A stretch of DNA of 64,000 nt from Streptosporangium saharense (GCF_014203715.1 NZ_JACHJP010000016.1:1-64000), one strand, 5' to 3'; shown: positions 16,171 through 25,181, counted from the stretch's first letter. Numbers and translations are program-made. Notes: generated from the sequence alone by a model not told the origin.

Positions 16171-17264
16171 AGGGAGCCCCCATGCCCGCGAGTAAGGCCG
16201 TCGCCCCGGACGGAACCTTCGCCACAGGAGAAGCCACCGACCGGCTTCTCACCCCCGGCGAAGTGGCGCACATCTTCGGCGTCGATCCCAAGACCGTCAA
16301 TCGGTGGTCGCTCACCGGGAAGATTCCGTCGATCAGGACCCCGAGTGGGCAGCGGCGTTACCGCCAGACCGACATCGACATTCTCATCAACGGCAACCGG
16401 ACCCCCTGACTTGATGGTTCCGAGTTTGTCGGGGTTGCTGACCACGTAGATGTCGCGTACCCGCTCTCCGTTCGCGTCGAGGTCGAGCACCATCACCGCG
16501 AGGGGGGCGTCCTCCGCGAAGATCACCACGGAGGGGTCGCCGTTGGTCTGGCGGTACCGGACGTCCGCGCCGCCGCGCGCGTTGGCCACGACCACCCGGG
16601 CGACCTTGTCGCGGCCACGGATCGGACGCGGCCCGCCCGCCGTCGACTTGCCTCCGCCGTCGGGCCACAGGACGACGTCGGGCGCGAGCATCTCCATCAG
16701 CGCGGGCAGGTCACCGCCGAACGCCGCCTCGACGAAGCGTTCGGTCACCTCCCGGTGCGTACGCCGGTCGATCCGGACGCGTGGGCGCCGGGCCTGGACG
16801 TGTTCGCGGGCCCGGTGGGCGAGCTGCCGGATTGCGGTCGGGCTGCGGTCGAGCATGGCGGCGATCTCGGTGTGCGGGTAGGCGAACACCTCGTGCAGGA
16901 CGAACACGGCCCGCTCCAGCGGGGTGAGCGTCTCCAGGACCACGAGGAGCGCGATCGACACCGACTCGGCGCGTACAGCGGGCTCGGCGGCGTCGGGGGT
17001 GGTGACCAGCGGTTCCGGCAGCCACGGGCCCAGGTAGGTCTCCTTGCGCCTGCGCAACGCGTTCTGGTGGGCGAGGGCCTGGTTGACCGCGACGCGCACC
17101 AGGTAGGCGCGGGGGTTGTCGACGCCGGTCGCATCTCGCGCCGCCCAGGCCAGCCAGGTCTCCTGGAGCACGTCCTCGGTGTCGCCGACCGTACCGAGCA
17201 TGTTGTAGACGACGGAGAACAGCAGCTCGCGGTGGTCGGCGAACACCTCGGAGGCTTCGTGCAT
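16164..17264 (-). CDS. SigJ-type (ECF41) RNA polymerase sigma factor with altered C-terminus
   Basis: ECF sigma factor with sigma-2 (about 10-70: FSVVYNMLGTVGDTEDVLQE), sigma-4 (about 115-165: PLERAVFVLHEVFAYPHTEI and RSPTAIRQLAHRARE) and a C-terminal SnoaL-like domain (about 185-290, with VVLWPDGGG and IYVVSNPDKLG), the layout of ECF41, where the C-terminal domain replaces an anti-sigma factor. A normal protein would stop soon after NPDKLG; here the frame runs about 80 residues further, antisense across the whole BldC-like gene, so the native stop has been lost and the product is about 366 aa. I chose the ATG at 17,264, six bases after AGGAG. Upstream genes encode DoxX and NmrA-like proteins in the same operon. 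Confidence 0.85.
   Translation of the reverse strand: MHEASEVFADHRELLFSVVYNMLGTVGDTEDVLQETWLAWAARDATGVDNPRAYLVRVAVNQALAHQNALRRRKETYLGPWLPEPLVTTPDAAEPAVRAESVSIALLVVLETLTPLERAVFVLHEVFAYPHTEIAAMLDRSPTAIRQLAHRAREHVQARRPRVRIDRRTHREVTERFVEAAFGGDLPALMEMLAPDVVLWPDGGGKSTAGGPRPIRGRDKVARVVVANARGGADVRYRQTNGDPSVVIFAEDAPLAVMVLDLDANGERVRDIYVVSNPDKLGTIKSGGPVAVDENVDVGLAVTPLPTRGPDRRNLPGERPPIDGLGIDAEDVRHFAGGEKPVGGFSCGEGSVRGDGLTRGHGGSLQ
16182..16409 (+). CDS. BldC-like helix-turn-helix protein, copy 2 (gene E2)
   Basis: A 75-aa paralogue of the protein at 1062-1289, with LLTPGEVAHIFGVDPKTVNR and TPSGQRRYRQTDI. The last residues differ: copy 1 and the fragment at 45.7 kb end in Asn-x-STS, while this one ends LINGNRTP, right where the convergent sigma-factor frame begins. 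The 3' end was probably remade by recombination. The helix-turn-helix is intact, so DNA binding should be kept. Confidence 0.82.
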   Translation: MPASKAVAPDGTFATGEATDRLLTPGEVAHIFGVDPKTVNRWSLTGKIPSIRTPSGQRRYRQTDIDILINGNRTP

Positions 17265-17299
17265 CATGGGCTCCTTGCCGGTACGGACATGTTGCCCGG

Positions 17300-17641
17300 T
17301 CAGTGGGTCGCGCGCAGCACCAGGGCGGGATCGAGCGCCAGCGTGGCCACCGCCAGGCCGAACTGTGGTGAGAAGTCGCCGACGCGCAGATGGGTGTAAA
17401 CGGCGCAGACGAAGTAGAGGATGAGGCCCGAGGCGGCAGCCGTACCGACAAAAGGTATGCCGAGCAGTCCGAGCGCGAGGCCCAGCGCGCCCAGGGCCTT
17501 GAGCGCGCCGATCGGCCAGACCAGCCACGACTCCGGCACTCCGGCCCGGGCGAGCGCGGGACCGAGGGTACGCATGATCGGTGCGAACCGGGTCATGGCT
17601 GCGAAGCCGGAGAAGGCGGTGACGACGTAGGCGGGCGGCAT
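17300..17641 (-). CDS. DoxX-like membrane protein
   Basis: A 113-aa protein with four hydrophobic segments (about 1-20, 40-62, 65-85 and 90-110), with SGFAAMTRFAPI and WPIGALKALGALGLALG typical of DoxX/DoxX-like_2 proteins. It lies between an NmrA-like oxidoreductase gene and the ECF41 sigma gene, a usual ECF41 neighbourhood linked to redox or aromatic-compound stress. ATG 17,641. The gap to the sigma gene is 35 bp. Confidence 0.8.
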   Translation of the reverse strand: MPPAYVVTAFSGFAAMTRFAPIMRTLGPALARAGVPESWLVWPIGALKALGALGLALGLLGIPFVGTAAASGLILYFVCAVYTHLRVGDFSPQFGLAVATLALDPALVLRATH

Positions 17642-17647
17642 CGGAGT

Positions 17648-18511
17648 TCATCCGTTCCCGAAGGCGTCGAGGTGGTCGGCCACCCAGTCGCCGTATGTCC
17701 GCGCGGGACGGCCGAGGACCCTGGCGACCTCGCCCGTCGGGGGATGCTGGTCGCGGTCGGCATAGTGGTCGTACCGGGCCATCAGGGCGCGCACGAACGG
17801 TTCGGGCAGTCCGGTGCCGACCAGGCGGGCGGCGACGGCCGACGTTGGGAGCTCCTCGAAGCGCAGGGGCCTGCCGAGGGCTGCGGCGATCACGGCCACC
17901 ATCTCCTCGTGTGAGAGAGACTCCGGTCCGGTGAGCTCCAGCCGGCGGTTCACCAGCTCGTCGGTGAGCAGCGCGCGGGCCGCGACCTCGGCCAGGTCCC
18001 GCTCGTCGAGCAGGGATTCCCGGAAGCCCGCGTGCACGTAGCGCACGACGTCTCCCGCGCGGATCTGGCCGCCCCAAGCTTGCAGGGTGTTACCGGCGAA
18101 ACTGCTGGCACGCAGGCTGGTCCAGGCCAGACCGCTGGCGACGGCCGCCTCCTCGGCCTCCCGGTTCCGGTCTCCTCGCTGCCGGGACGGCTGCAGCTCG
18201 ACCGGATCGTCGATGTTCATCGCCGACAGGGCCACCACCCTGCTCACACCCCGCTCAGCGGCCAGGGAGAGGAGCCGGTCGGCGGAGTCCCCGAAGGTAC
18301 GCGAATGCAGAAACACCGCCTCGACCCCGACGAAGCGCTCGGCCATCGTGTCAGGCCGGGCCGGGTCCCCCTGGACGACCTCCACGCCGTACGGCAGCGC
18401 CGCGTCATGGGGAGAGCGACTCACGGCGCGCACACGGGCTCCTTCGGCGACCAGCCGTTGAACAACGAGCCGCCCGACGGCCCCGGTGGCTCCGGTGATG
18501 AGAACGGTCAT
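17648..18511 (-). CDS. NmrA-like NAD(P)-binding oxidoreductase
   Basis: A 287-aa short-chain dehydrogenase-like protein of the atypical NmrA/NAD(P)H-binding type. The nucleotide-binding motif is VLITGATGAVGRLVV near the N-terminus; other marks are RAVSRSP, VVALSAMNID and TSLRASSF. The classical Tyr-x-x-x-Lys pair is not obvious, as in many NmrA-like proteins, which may sense rather than reduce. I chose ATG 18,511, seven bases after AAGGAG. It is the first gene of the operon with DoxX and the sigma factor. A TGTCACA on the minus strand at 18,594-18,600 could be the -35 element of an autoregulated ECF41 promoter. Confidence 0.85.
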   Translation of the reverse strand: MTVLITGATGAVGRLVVQRLVAEGARVRAVSRSPHDAALPYGVEVVQGDPARPDTMAERFVGVEAVFLHSRTFGDSADRLLSLAAERGVSRVVALSAMNIDDPVELQPSRQRGDRNREAEEAAVASGLAWTSLRASSFAGNTLQAWGGQIRAGDVVRYVHAGFRESLLDERDLAEVAARALLTDELVNRRLELTGPESLSHEEMVAVIAAALGRPLRFEELPTSAVAARLVGTGLPEPFVRALMARYDHYADRDQHPPTGEVARVLGRPARTYGDWVADHLDAFGNG

Positions 18512-18712
18512 GCCGGTACTCCTTGTCGCCGTGGTCATGCCGTCCCCTGAGGGGAACGGCCACGCCTCCTAAGAGGGGCGACGAGGAGCGAAGTGTGACA
18601 TCACCTGGCGGACTTACCGTCTGTCCGGTTTGTGCACACTTCCAGGGGTACGGCTCGCAACGCCTACTGAACGGCAGGGCGGTGCTTACTGGTTCAAGAG
18701 GTGTAGGTCCCT

Positions 18713-18802
18713 AGAGCCGCCCCCGCATGCGCGGGGAGCATGCACTTTCATCACGCGGGATGACCCCTCCCGCGGGACCATCCCCGCGTGCGTGGGGAGC
18801 AC
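18713..18802 (-). CRISPR. Type I-E-like CRISPR mini-array, two repeats and one spacer
   Basis: A well-kept 29-nt repeat at 18,774-18,802 and a decayed one exactly 61 nt to its left (18,713-18,741) flank a 32-nt spacer. On the minus strand the repeat starts GTGCTCCCCACGCA and ends GGATGGTCCC, matching the array at 1.3 kb but in opposite orientation. An A/T-rich patch near 18,838-18,855 (AAATTTATTACTT) lies on the side expected for a leader. Apart from the array I see no gene between 18,512 and 19,043. Confidence 0.8.
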
Positions 18803-18994
18803 CCTCGGCGACCTGCGGGTTTGTCGGCGAGGGGGGCTTAAATTTATTACTTCTGCTGAGTTGGACATTTCGGGCGGGCTGCCTGTTGAGGAGAAGCTGG
18901 TGGTGGGAGACAGGGTAGTGGGGTGGCGGGATTGGGGTGGTTTCCACGGCTTGTGGATTGAGGTGCGGGGCCGTACGAGATCGAAGGAGGAAGG

Positions 18995-19029
18995 CCTCAG
19001 GCCCGGTTCAGGAGGGACCGGGCCTGAGG
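18995..19029 (-). terminator. Terminator-like hairpin after the protease gene
   Basis: Perfect 13-bp arms (CCTCAGGCCCGGT at 18,995-19,007 and its complement at 19,017-19,029), nine-base loop, 14 bp beyond the protease stop on the minus strand. Confidence 0.75.
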
Positions 19030-19043
19030 AGTAGGGGTGTGGG

Positions 19044-22000
19044 TCAGCCGATGGCGTAGGCGCGGGTGATTGTCTGGGTCAGGTTGGTGCCTGAGGGGTC
19101 GGCCACCGTCGCGCGGAGGGAGACGAAACCGGGCGTACGCGGGTTCGGCACCACGGCGGTCCAGTCCGGGCCTGTGCGGATGACCGGGACCTGGCGCCAG
19201 TGTGCGCCGTCGTCAACCGACATCTCCAGCCGGATCGAAGATTGGGTCACGGACTGAACCGAATTCCCACCCGAAGACCCGAACGAAGTCCGGCCCGAAG
19301 AAGGGTTGTGTTCGAGCCGCAGGGGGAGGCGGGTCAGGCTGCCTGGTTTGGCTCTGTTGGAAGTGTCCAGGGCTGCGGGGCCGTACCGGACAGCGAGTAG
19401 GGGCAGTGGTTCCTCTTCAAAAGTGGTCGTCGAGCGGAACGTCCACTTCGACTCGACGGCGGTTGACAGGGTCGAGTACGGCACCCGTCTGTGCATCGAC
19501 GTGGTCAGGGTGTAGGTGCCCGGGCCGGAGGGGACGGTGGTGCGGAGTTCGCAGGTCTGGGTCTCGTAGACGGTGCAGTCGGTGAGGGTGGCCGTGGCCA
19601 GGGTTCTGCCGTCCCTGGTGAGGGTGGCGGTGCCGGTGGCGGCGCCGTCGAAGCCGGTTCGGTTCCGGCCGCCGTCGGCGAACATCCCCGCCCCGGTGAG
19701 GAGCAGTTCGTCGCCGGTGCGGCTGCCGTTCGGCACCATGAACGACGGGCCGGTGACGGAGGTGTTCCAGGTTTCGCTGGTCTGTCCGCGTCTGGCGGGT
19801 TCGGGGGCGCCGAAGACGACGGAGTCACCAACCTGCAGGCCGCTCTCGTAGACCACCCCGGGGGTCCGGTAGTGCACGAGCGTCCCCGGCAGGGGGATGT
19901 CGCCGACCAGCCAACTCAGGGACGACCCCGGATAGCCGTCGGTGGGAAGTCCGGCCATCGGCGTTCCCACGGCTGCGGTCCCCGAGGCTCGGTAGGTCGC
20001 GGTGATCTTGGCCAGGTCCCGTTTCCTGGCGGTGTAGATGGGGTTGTCGGGCAGGCCGCCGGTGCGGCGGTCCACCAGGTCGTAGACGTAGGGACTTGGG
20101 GTGACGTCCCTGCTCAGCCAGATGGTGCGCAGACTGTAGGTCAGGCCGGGGCGGCGAACCGGGACGAAGTACTGGGAGCCGACGTCGGCTGTTGTGGAGA
20201 ACCACGAGTTCCACGCGCCGTGGACCAGTTCGAACTCGAAGCCACGCTGCCGTTCTGCGGTCGGGTCGTCAAGGGTGGCCCCGGCGACCTTGCCCTGGCG
20301 CGCGTCCACCGTCAGCCGCAGGCCGTCGCCGTCAACCCTGAGCGGGGAGACGGCGATGGTGTAGGTCCCCTTACCGTCGATCCTCTCCGCCGTCTCGGTG
20401 AAGAGGTTCCAGTCGCCCCTGGTGAGCCGTACGGTGGCCGTGCCGTTCTGGAACGCCAGACCGATGGTTCTGCCGGTCCTCGCGTCGTAGGCCTCGGCCT
20501 GCCAGGGATCGACCGGCTGCCCCTGCCTGCCGACGGCGTTGACGGTGACGTCGTAGGACTCGGGCTCGACGTACGCCCCGGCCAGGGTGCGGACCACGGT
20601 GTCACCGGAGGTCGCGGTGACCGTCCCGACGTGCTCCCCGGGAGCCTTGCCGGTCGCGTCGACGGTGAGCGTGACCGACGCCTGTCCTCCCGCGGGCACG
20701 TCGAGGTGCCGGGTGCCGAGTTCGAGCACGTCCCCCTCGGCGGTCAGGTCGAGACCGACCGGGGTGTCGCCCGCGTTGGCGTAGGTGATGGTCCCGGTCT
20801 TCTCGCGGCCCTCGGACCCCTTCCAGGGGAAGGCGGCCCAGGTGCCCTCCGACTGGGCCGTGACCTGCTGTCTCAGGGCACGGACCAGGTCCACCCGGCC
20901 TGTGCCCTGCTGGTACGGCGTGGCGCCGGATGTGGGGCGGGCGCTGCCGGTGAGGGCGGCCTTGAGCCGCTGGCCGGTCCAGTCGGGATGCCGTTGGGCG
21001 AGGATGGCTGCGGCCCCGGCCACGTGCGGCGCGGCCATGGAGGTGCCGCTCCTGGCGACGTGGGGGCCATCGGCGGTGCCCTGGGCCGCCGCCGCGACGA
21101 TGTCCGTTCCCGGTGCGGTGAGGTCCGGTTTGACGGCGTGGTCGCCGGTCCGGGGACCGGTGCTGGAGAAGACCGCCATCTGGTCCCGCCTGTCCACGGC
21201 GCCGACCGCGAGGGCGGAGTCGGCGCTGGCGGGGCTGCTCACCGGCAGCATGCTGCCGTCGTTGCCCGCTGAGGCGACGAACAGCGTGCCCGTCTCCGCG
21301 GACAGCGTGTTCACCGCCTGCTCGACGGGATCGATCCCGGGCCGGTCGGCGTCGCCCAGGCTCATGGTGACGACCTTGGCCTTGACCTCGCGGGCGGCCC
21401 ACTCCATGCCCGCGATGAGGGCGGACTCCGAGGCGCCGCCCGCGCCGCCGACCTTCCCGACGGCCAGCCGCGCGCCCGGGGCCACCCCCCGGTACTTCTC
21501 CCCGTTGCCCGCGACGATTGAGGCGACATGGGTGCCGTGGCCGACGGTGTCGCGGATGTCGGGGTCCTCGCTGAAGTTGCGTTCCTGGGTCACCACGCCC
21601 TTCAGGTCCGGGTGGTCGGGGTCGTAGCCGGAGTCGAGGACGGCGACCGTGACGCCCTCCCCGGTCAGCCCCTGCTTCCATGCCTCGGGGGCGCCGATCT
21701 GCGCGGTGCTGCGGTCGAGGCTGAAGGACAGGCGGCCGTCGAGCCAGATCCTGGTCGTGCCCGGCGTCAGGGTACGGCTGCCCGCCAGGTCCTTCCACGC
21801 CTGGGCCGCGCCGTCCTTGGGCAGGCGGACAGCGGTCATGCCGAGGCCCCTGAACGTGGAGGCGGGGCCGGTGCTCGTCTGGGTGATGAGCGGGATGTCG
21901 CGTCGGTCGGCGTCGCCGTACCGCCATCTGAGCAGTTGGGTGACGTCGAACAGGCGTCGGTCGAGCACGCCCCCGGTGACCAGGGGCTGGGCGTCGGAGG

Positions 22001-22214
22001 GGATCACGTAGAGGTGGCCGTCGCGCATCTGGCTTGTGAGGACGACCTCCTGACGGCCGGGACCGGGGACGATCCGGTGCCCGTGGCCGGTGACGACGAC
22101 GCGGTCACCGGTGATCAGGGTCACCCCGGCGGGAACGTCAGGCGGGGCGGGAGGTGTGGGGATCAGGGCCGTCGCCGCGAGGGCGACGGCGAGGAGCGGT
22201 CTGCCGAAGATCAT
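19044..22214 (-). CDS. Secreted subtilisin-like serine protease (S8)
   Basis: A 1056-aa secreted protease. Signal-like N-terminus to about residue 20, a propeptide-like stretch to about 165, then the S8 domain: catalytic Asp in VAVLDSGYDPDHPDL, His in DTVGHGTHVASIVAG, the oxyanion Asn in SAGNDG and catalytic Ser in GTSMAAPHVAGA (about 195-440). The remaining 600 residues are beta-rich with Fn3/Big-like pieces, as in large actinomycete subtilases of about 1100 aa. It is 15 bp downstream of the CU044_5270-like and ECF sigma genes and may be in the same transcript, suggesting that the sigma factor drives protease production. Confidence 0.92.
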   Translation of the reverse strand: MIFGRPLLAVALAATALIPTPPAPPDVPAGVTLITGDRVVVTGHGHRIVPGPGRQEVVLTSQMRDGHLYVIPSDAQPLVTGGVLDRRLFDVTQLLRWRYGDADRRDIPLITQTSTGPASTFRGLGMTAVRLPKDGAAQAWKDLAGSRTLTPGTTRIWLDGRLSFSLDRSTAQIGAPEAWKQGLTGEGVTVAVLDSGYDPDHPDLKGVVTQERNFSEDPDIRDTVGHGTHVASIVAGNGEKYRGVAPGARLAVGKVGGAGGASESALIAGMEWAAREVKAKVVTMSLGDADRPGIDPVEQAVNTLSAETGTLFVASAGNDGSMLPVSSPASADSALAVGAVDRRDQMAVFSSTGPRTGDHAVKPDLTAPGTDIVAAAAQGTADGPHVARSGTSMAAPHVAGAAAILAQRHPDWTGQRLKAALTGSARPTSGATPYQQGTGRVDLVRALRQQVTAQSEGTWAAFPWKGSEGREKTGTITYANAGDTPVGLDLTAEGDVLELGTRHLDVPAGGQASVTLTVDATGKAPGEHVGTVTATSGDTVVRTLAGAYVEPESYDVTVNAVGRQGQPVDPWQAEAYDARTGRTIGLAFQNGTATVRLTRGDWNLFTETAERIDGKGTYTIAVSPLRVDGDGLRLTVDARQGKVAGATLDDPTAERQRGFEFELVHGAWNSWFSTTADVGSQYFVPVRRPGLTYSLRTIWLSRDVTPSPYVYDLVDRRTGGLPDNPIYTARKRDLAKITATYRASGTAAVGTPMAGLPTDGYPGSSLSWLVGDIPLPGTLVHYRTPGVVYESGLQVGDSVVFGAPEPARRGQTSETWNTSVTGPSFMVPNGSRTGDELLLTGAGMFADGGRNRTGFDGAATGTATLTRDGRTLATATLTDCTVYETQTCELRTTVPSGPGTYTLTTSMHRRVPYSTLSTAVESKWTFRSTTTFEEEPLPLLAVRYGPAALDTSNRAKPGSLTRLPLRLEHNPSSGRTSFGSSGGNSVQSVTQSSIRLEMSVDDGAHWRQVPVIRTGPDWTAVVPNPRTPGFVSLRATVADPSGTNLTQTITRAYAIG

Positions 22215-22229
22215 GGTTTTCCTCAGGGG

Positions 22230-23060
22230 TTACCGGGGAAGCCGGTTGGTCCACTCGGTGGTCAGCGAGATGGAGTCCTTGGACCACGTCAGGCTTCCGT
22301 CTCCGCCGAGGGGGAAGTTGGTGCGCTTCACCTGGGCGGTCTCGGGGTCGACGACCAACCTGGTCTCCCACCCGTCGGGGTCGGGGATGACCAGTTCCTG
22401 GCCGCCCTCGACCGTGCCCGTGTTCCTGACGCCCGGCGTCGTGGCGAGCGCCCGGAACGCCGCGGAGCGGACCTCGGGAGGCGTCGGCAGCTCCGTGATC
22501 AGGGAGATCAGGGGGAAGAGCGGCTCGCCCCGCAGCTCGGACCGGCTCATGTCGTTGGGGTTCCCCCTGCGCTTGGCGATCCAGGTCTTCAGCGCCTCGG
22601 GGTCGGTCGGCAGCCCCGCGAGGTCCTCGAAGCTCACCTCCGTGCCCTTGAGCATGAGCGGCCTGGGGTCCGGTATGACGGCCTTGGGAGGATCCATCGG
22701 CATGCCCCGGGTCCAGCGTCGGCCGTCGCGGCTGATCCAGCTCTCCATCGGGGGCAGGCCCGGGGTCTCATGGCTGGACGAGACGTGCCAGTAGGTCCCG
22801 GACCCCTGGGGTGTGCGCTCCGCGCTGACGGCGGCCATGAGCAGGACGTCCCTGCCGGAGAGGTCGGCGGGCGACACGGTGATCACGGCGACGACCGCCG
22901 CCGCCGCGGTGGCCAGCGCGACCACGGGCACGAGCCATCCGGTACGGCGTCGCCCGCGGCCCGCCATCCTCGCTTCGAGCCGTCCCCGGCTGCGCAGGAG
23001 GACCTCGCGGGACGGTTCGGGCTTGGCGAGCAGGGTGGCGATGGAGTCCAGATCATCCAC
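22230..23060 (-). CDS. CU044_5270-like membrane protein, likely sigma partner
   Basis: A 276-aa protein with a 40-residue cytoplasmic N-terminus, one membrane helix (about 42-62: WLVPVVALATAAAAVVAVIT) and a large outside domain with SGTYWHVSS and PDPDGWETRLVVDP. The shape fits the CU044_5270 family found next to actinomycete ECF sigma factors, where it may act as an anti-sigma factor or an extracellular sensor. The start overlaps the sigma-factor stop by eight bases. Confidence 0.72.
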   Translation of the reverse strand: MDDLDSIATLLAKPEPSREVLLRSRGRLEARMAGRGRRRTGWLVPVVALATAAAAVVAVITVSPADLSGRDVLLMAAVSAERTPQGSGTYWHVSSSHETPGLPPMESWISRDGRRWTRGMPMDPPKAVIPDPRPLMLKGTEVSFEDLAGLPTDPEALKTWIAKRRGNPNDMSRSELRGEPLFPLISLITELPTPPEVRSAAFRALATTPGVRNTGTVEGGQELVIPDPDGWETRLVVDPETAQVKRTNFPLGGDGSLTWSKDSISLTTEWTNRLPR

Positions 23061-23622
23061 GGGCTTTCTCCCTGTCGATGGAGGTGAGGATCTTCGCGCG
23101 GGCCCGGTTGAGCCGGGAGCCGACGGTGCCGACGGCGATGCCGAGCGCCTGGGCCACCTCGTCGTAGCTGAGCTGCCCCAGCGCGACCAGGAGCAGGACG
23201 TCGCGCTCGCCCCCGGGGAGCGCGGCGAGTGCCCTGGCGAGGTACGGCTTCATGCGCTGGGCGGTGACGGAGGTGACGACCCGGCCCTCGTGGCCCTCCA
23301 CGTCGGGATCCGGTCCCAGCCGGGCCAATGCCCTGTAGTGCCGTTTCTCCTTGCGCCGGTGTCTGGCGATCAGGTTGGTGGCGATGCCGAAGAGCCAGGG
23401 CCGCAGGCCCCCGCGTTCCGGGTCGAACCGGTCACGCCGGTCGAAGGCCACCAGGAACGTCTCGGCCGTGATGTCCTCGGCGATCTGCGTGTCGAGCCGC
23501 CCGGCCACGTACAGGTAGACGTCCCGGTGGTAGCGGTCGTGGACGACGGTGAACAGGTCGGGGTCCCGCCGGTAGTGGGTGACGAGTTCGGTGTCGTCCA
23601 CCTCAGCCGCTTCGGTGATCAA
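23053..23622 (-). CDS. ECF RNA polymerase sigma factor
   Basis: A sigma factor of about 189 aa: sigma-2 with YHRDVYLYVAGRLD and AEDITAETFLVAFDRRDRFD, and sigma-4 with LPGGERDVLLLVALGQLSYD and IAVGTVGSRLNRARAKI. The longest frame starts with TTG 23,622, very close to AGGAGC; GTG 23,601 is a possible shorter start. The next genes encode a membrane partner and a secreted protease, probably its regulon core. No zinc-finger anti-sigma factor is adjacent. Confidence 0.9.
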   Translation of the reverse strand: MITEAAEVDDTELVTHYRRDPDLFTVVHDRYHRDVYLYVAGRLDTQIAEDITAETFLVAFDRRDRFDPERGGLRPWLFGIATNLIARHRRKEKRHYRALARLGPDPDVEGHEGRVVTSVTAQRMKPYLARALAALPGGERDVLLLVALGQLSYDEVAQALGIAVGTVGSRLNRARAKILTSIDREKARG

Positions 23623-23728
23623 GCTCCTGTCTCCGACATGAGCCTGCCTTTCGGTCGATGAGTGCTTTCACCCTCCCTTCGCCGCAGAGCGGGATCATCT
23701 TCCCGTGAGCCAGCCGTACGGCCAGGCG

Positions 23729-25165
23729 TCAGTGTGATGATCGTTGGGCGAGGGCCGCGGTGACCGTGCCGAGGGCGGTGACGACGGCGAGGCCGAGGAC
23801 CATGGAGCGGGCCGAGACGACCAGGGACGAGCCGCCGAGACTGATCAGGGTGCCCGCCAGGGCCGAGGCGACGGTGTAGGCGATGAGCTGGGTGGTGTTG
23901 AGCGCGGCGGCGGCCTTGGCGCCCTCCTGCTCGTCGTCGGTGCTGCGCATCGCGGCGACGCTCAGGTGCGGGTAGGCGACGCCGATCCCGACCCCGGCCA
24001 GGATGAGGACGGCCGCCCAGAGGGCGACGAGCGGCCAGGAGGCACCCGTCGTCTGGAGCAGGCCGTACGCGAACAGACCGGCGGGCAGCAGGAACGATCC
24101 GCACCGGATGGCCAGGAGCTTGGACCGTTCGGCGGTGATGTTCACGCTGAAGAGCTGGGAGACGACCCAGCCCGCGGAGACGGCGGCGCCGAGGAAGCCC
24201 GCGGCGAGCGGGTTGAGGCCGCCGAGCCGCTGGCCGAACAGCGGGATGAAGTTCTCCGTCATGACCCCCGCGCACAGCACCGCGACGGTCAGGTAGATCC
24301 ACTTCAGGCCGTTGCCCCTGCGGTAGGTCAGCCGGGGGAGCACGGTGGCGCTCCCGCGCCTGTCCACGACGACGAACGCGATGACGAGCACGGCGCCGAC
24401 GGCCACCCCGCCGAAGGTGCCCCAGCCCTGGGGCAGGGTCGAGGTGACGCTGAACGCGGCGGCGGCCAGGGCCAGCACGACCAGCGAGAGCACGGGCACG
24501 GCCTCCCGGCGCGCTCCGGAGTGGGTACGGCCCGGCAGCGCACGGCGGGCGAGCAGCGCCAGGACGAGCGCGACGGCGGCGAGCAGGCCGAAGGCCCACC
24601 GCCACGCGCCGAGCTGCGCGAACACGCCGCCGAGGGTGGGGCCGACGAGCGTTCCCACGCCCCACATGGCCGAGACGAGTCCCGCGGCGCGGGCCCAGAG
24701 CCGGTCGGGCAGCGCGCCACGGATCACCGCGTACCCGAGCCCGGCGAGCAGGCCGCCGCCGAAGCCCTGCACGACCCTGCCGACGAGCAGGAGTTCCATC
24801 GTGGGGCTCAGCGCGTTCAGGGCCGCCCCCACGGCGAAGACGAGGAAGCCCAGGACGTAGGCGCCGCTCGCGCCGAGCATCCCGAGGAAACGGCTGACGA
24901 GCATCGAGGCGATCACGGCCGCCATGAGGAATCCGGTCGCGACCCAGGCGTAGTACCGCTCCCCGCCGACCTCCTGGACGATCGAGGGCATCAGGGCCGC
25001 GGTGAGGTAGAGGTTCATCGCGTAGAGGGCGACGCCCCCGGCGAGGATGAGCGCGGCGGTCAGGTGCTCACGGCCGAACAGGTCTCCCCAACTGCCCGGG
25101 CGGGGACCCTTCTGGGTGGGGGCCGGGTGCGGTTTCCCGGTATCTTCCATGGAGGATGCTGCCAT
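23729..25165 (-). CDS. MFS drug-efflux transporter
   Basis: A 478-aa transporter with about 12-14 hydrophobic helices. Family marks: VATGFLMAAVIASMLVSRFLG near helix 2-3 and RVVQGFGGGLLAGLGYAVIR, as in DHA-type multidrug antiporters, which exchange drugs for protons. ATG 25,165 is chosen because the SoxR-type promoter would start transcription right at it, giving a leaderless mRNA. It is divergent from soxR and probably exports redox-active compounds. Confidence 0.9.
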   Translation of the reverse strand: MAASSMEDTGKPHPAPTQKGPRPGSWGDLFGREHLTAALILAGGVALYAMNLYLTAALMPSIVQEVGGERYYAWVATGFLMAAVIASMLVSRFLGMLGASGAYVLGFLVFAVGAALNALSPTMELLLVGRVVQGFGGGLLAGLGYAVIRGALPDRLWARAAGLVSAMWGVGTLVGPTLGGVFAQLGAWRWAFGLLAAVALVLALLARRALPGRTHSGARREAVPVLSLVVLALAAAAFSVTSTLPQGWGTFGGVAVGAVLVIAFVVVDRRGSATVLPRLTYRRGNGLKWIYLTVAVLCAGVMTENFIPLFGQRLGGLNPLAAGFLGAAVSAGWVVSQLFSVNITAERSKLLAIRCGSFLLPAGLFAYGLLQTTGASWPLVALWAAVLILAGVGIGVAYPHLSVAAMRSTDDEQEGAKAAAALNTTQLIAYTVASALAGTLISLGGSSLVVSARSMVLGLAVVTALGTVTAALAQRSSH

Positions 25166-25181
25166 GACCGGTAAGCTAGGA

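Noticed and set aside
19491..21272. 593-aa frame opposite the subtilisin-like gene
   Set aside because: Very G+C-rich third positions leave long antisense frames; this one is Gly/Arg-rich with no domain, while the opposite strand has a full catalytic triad.
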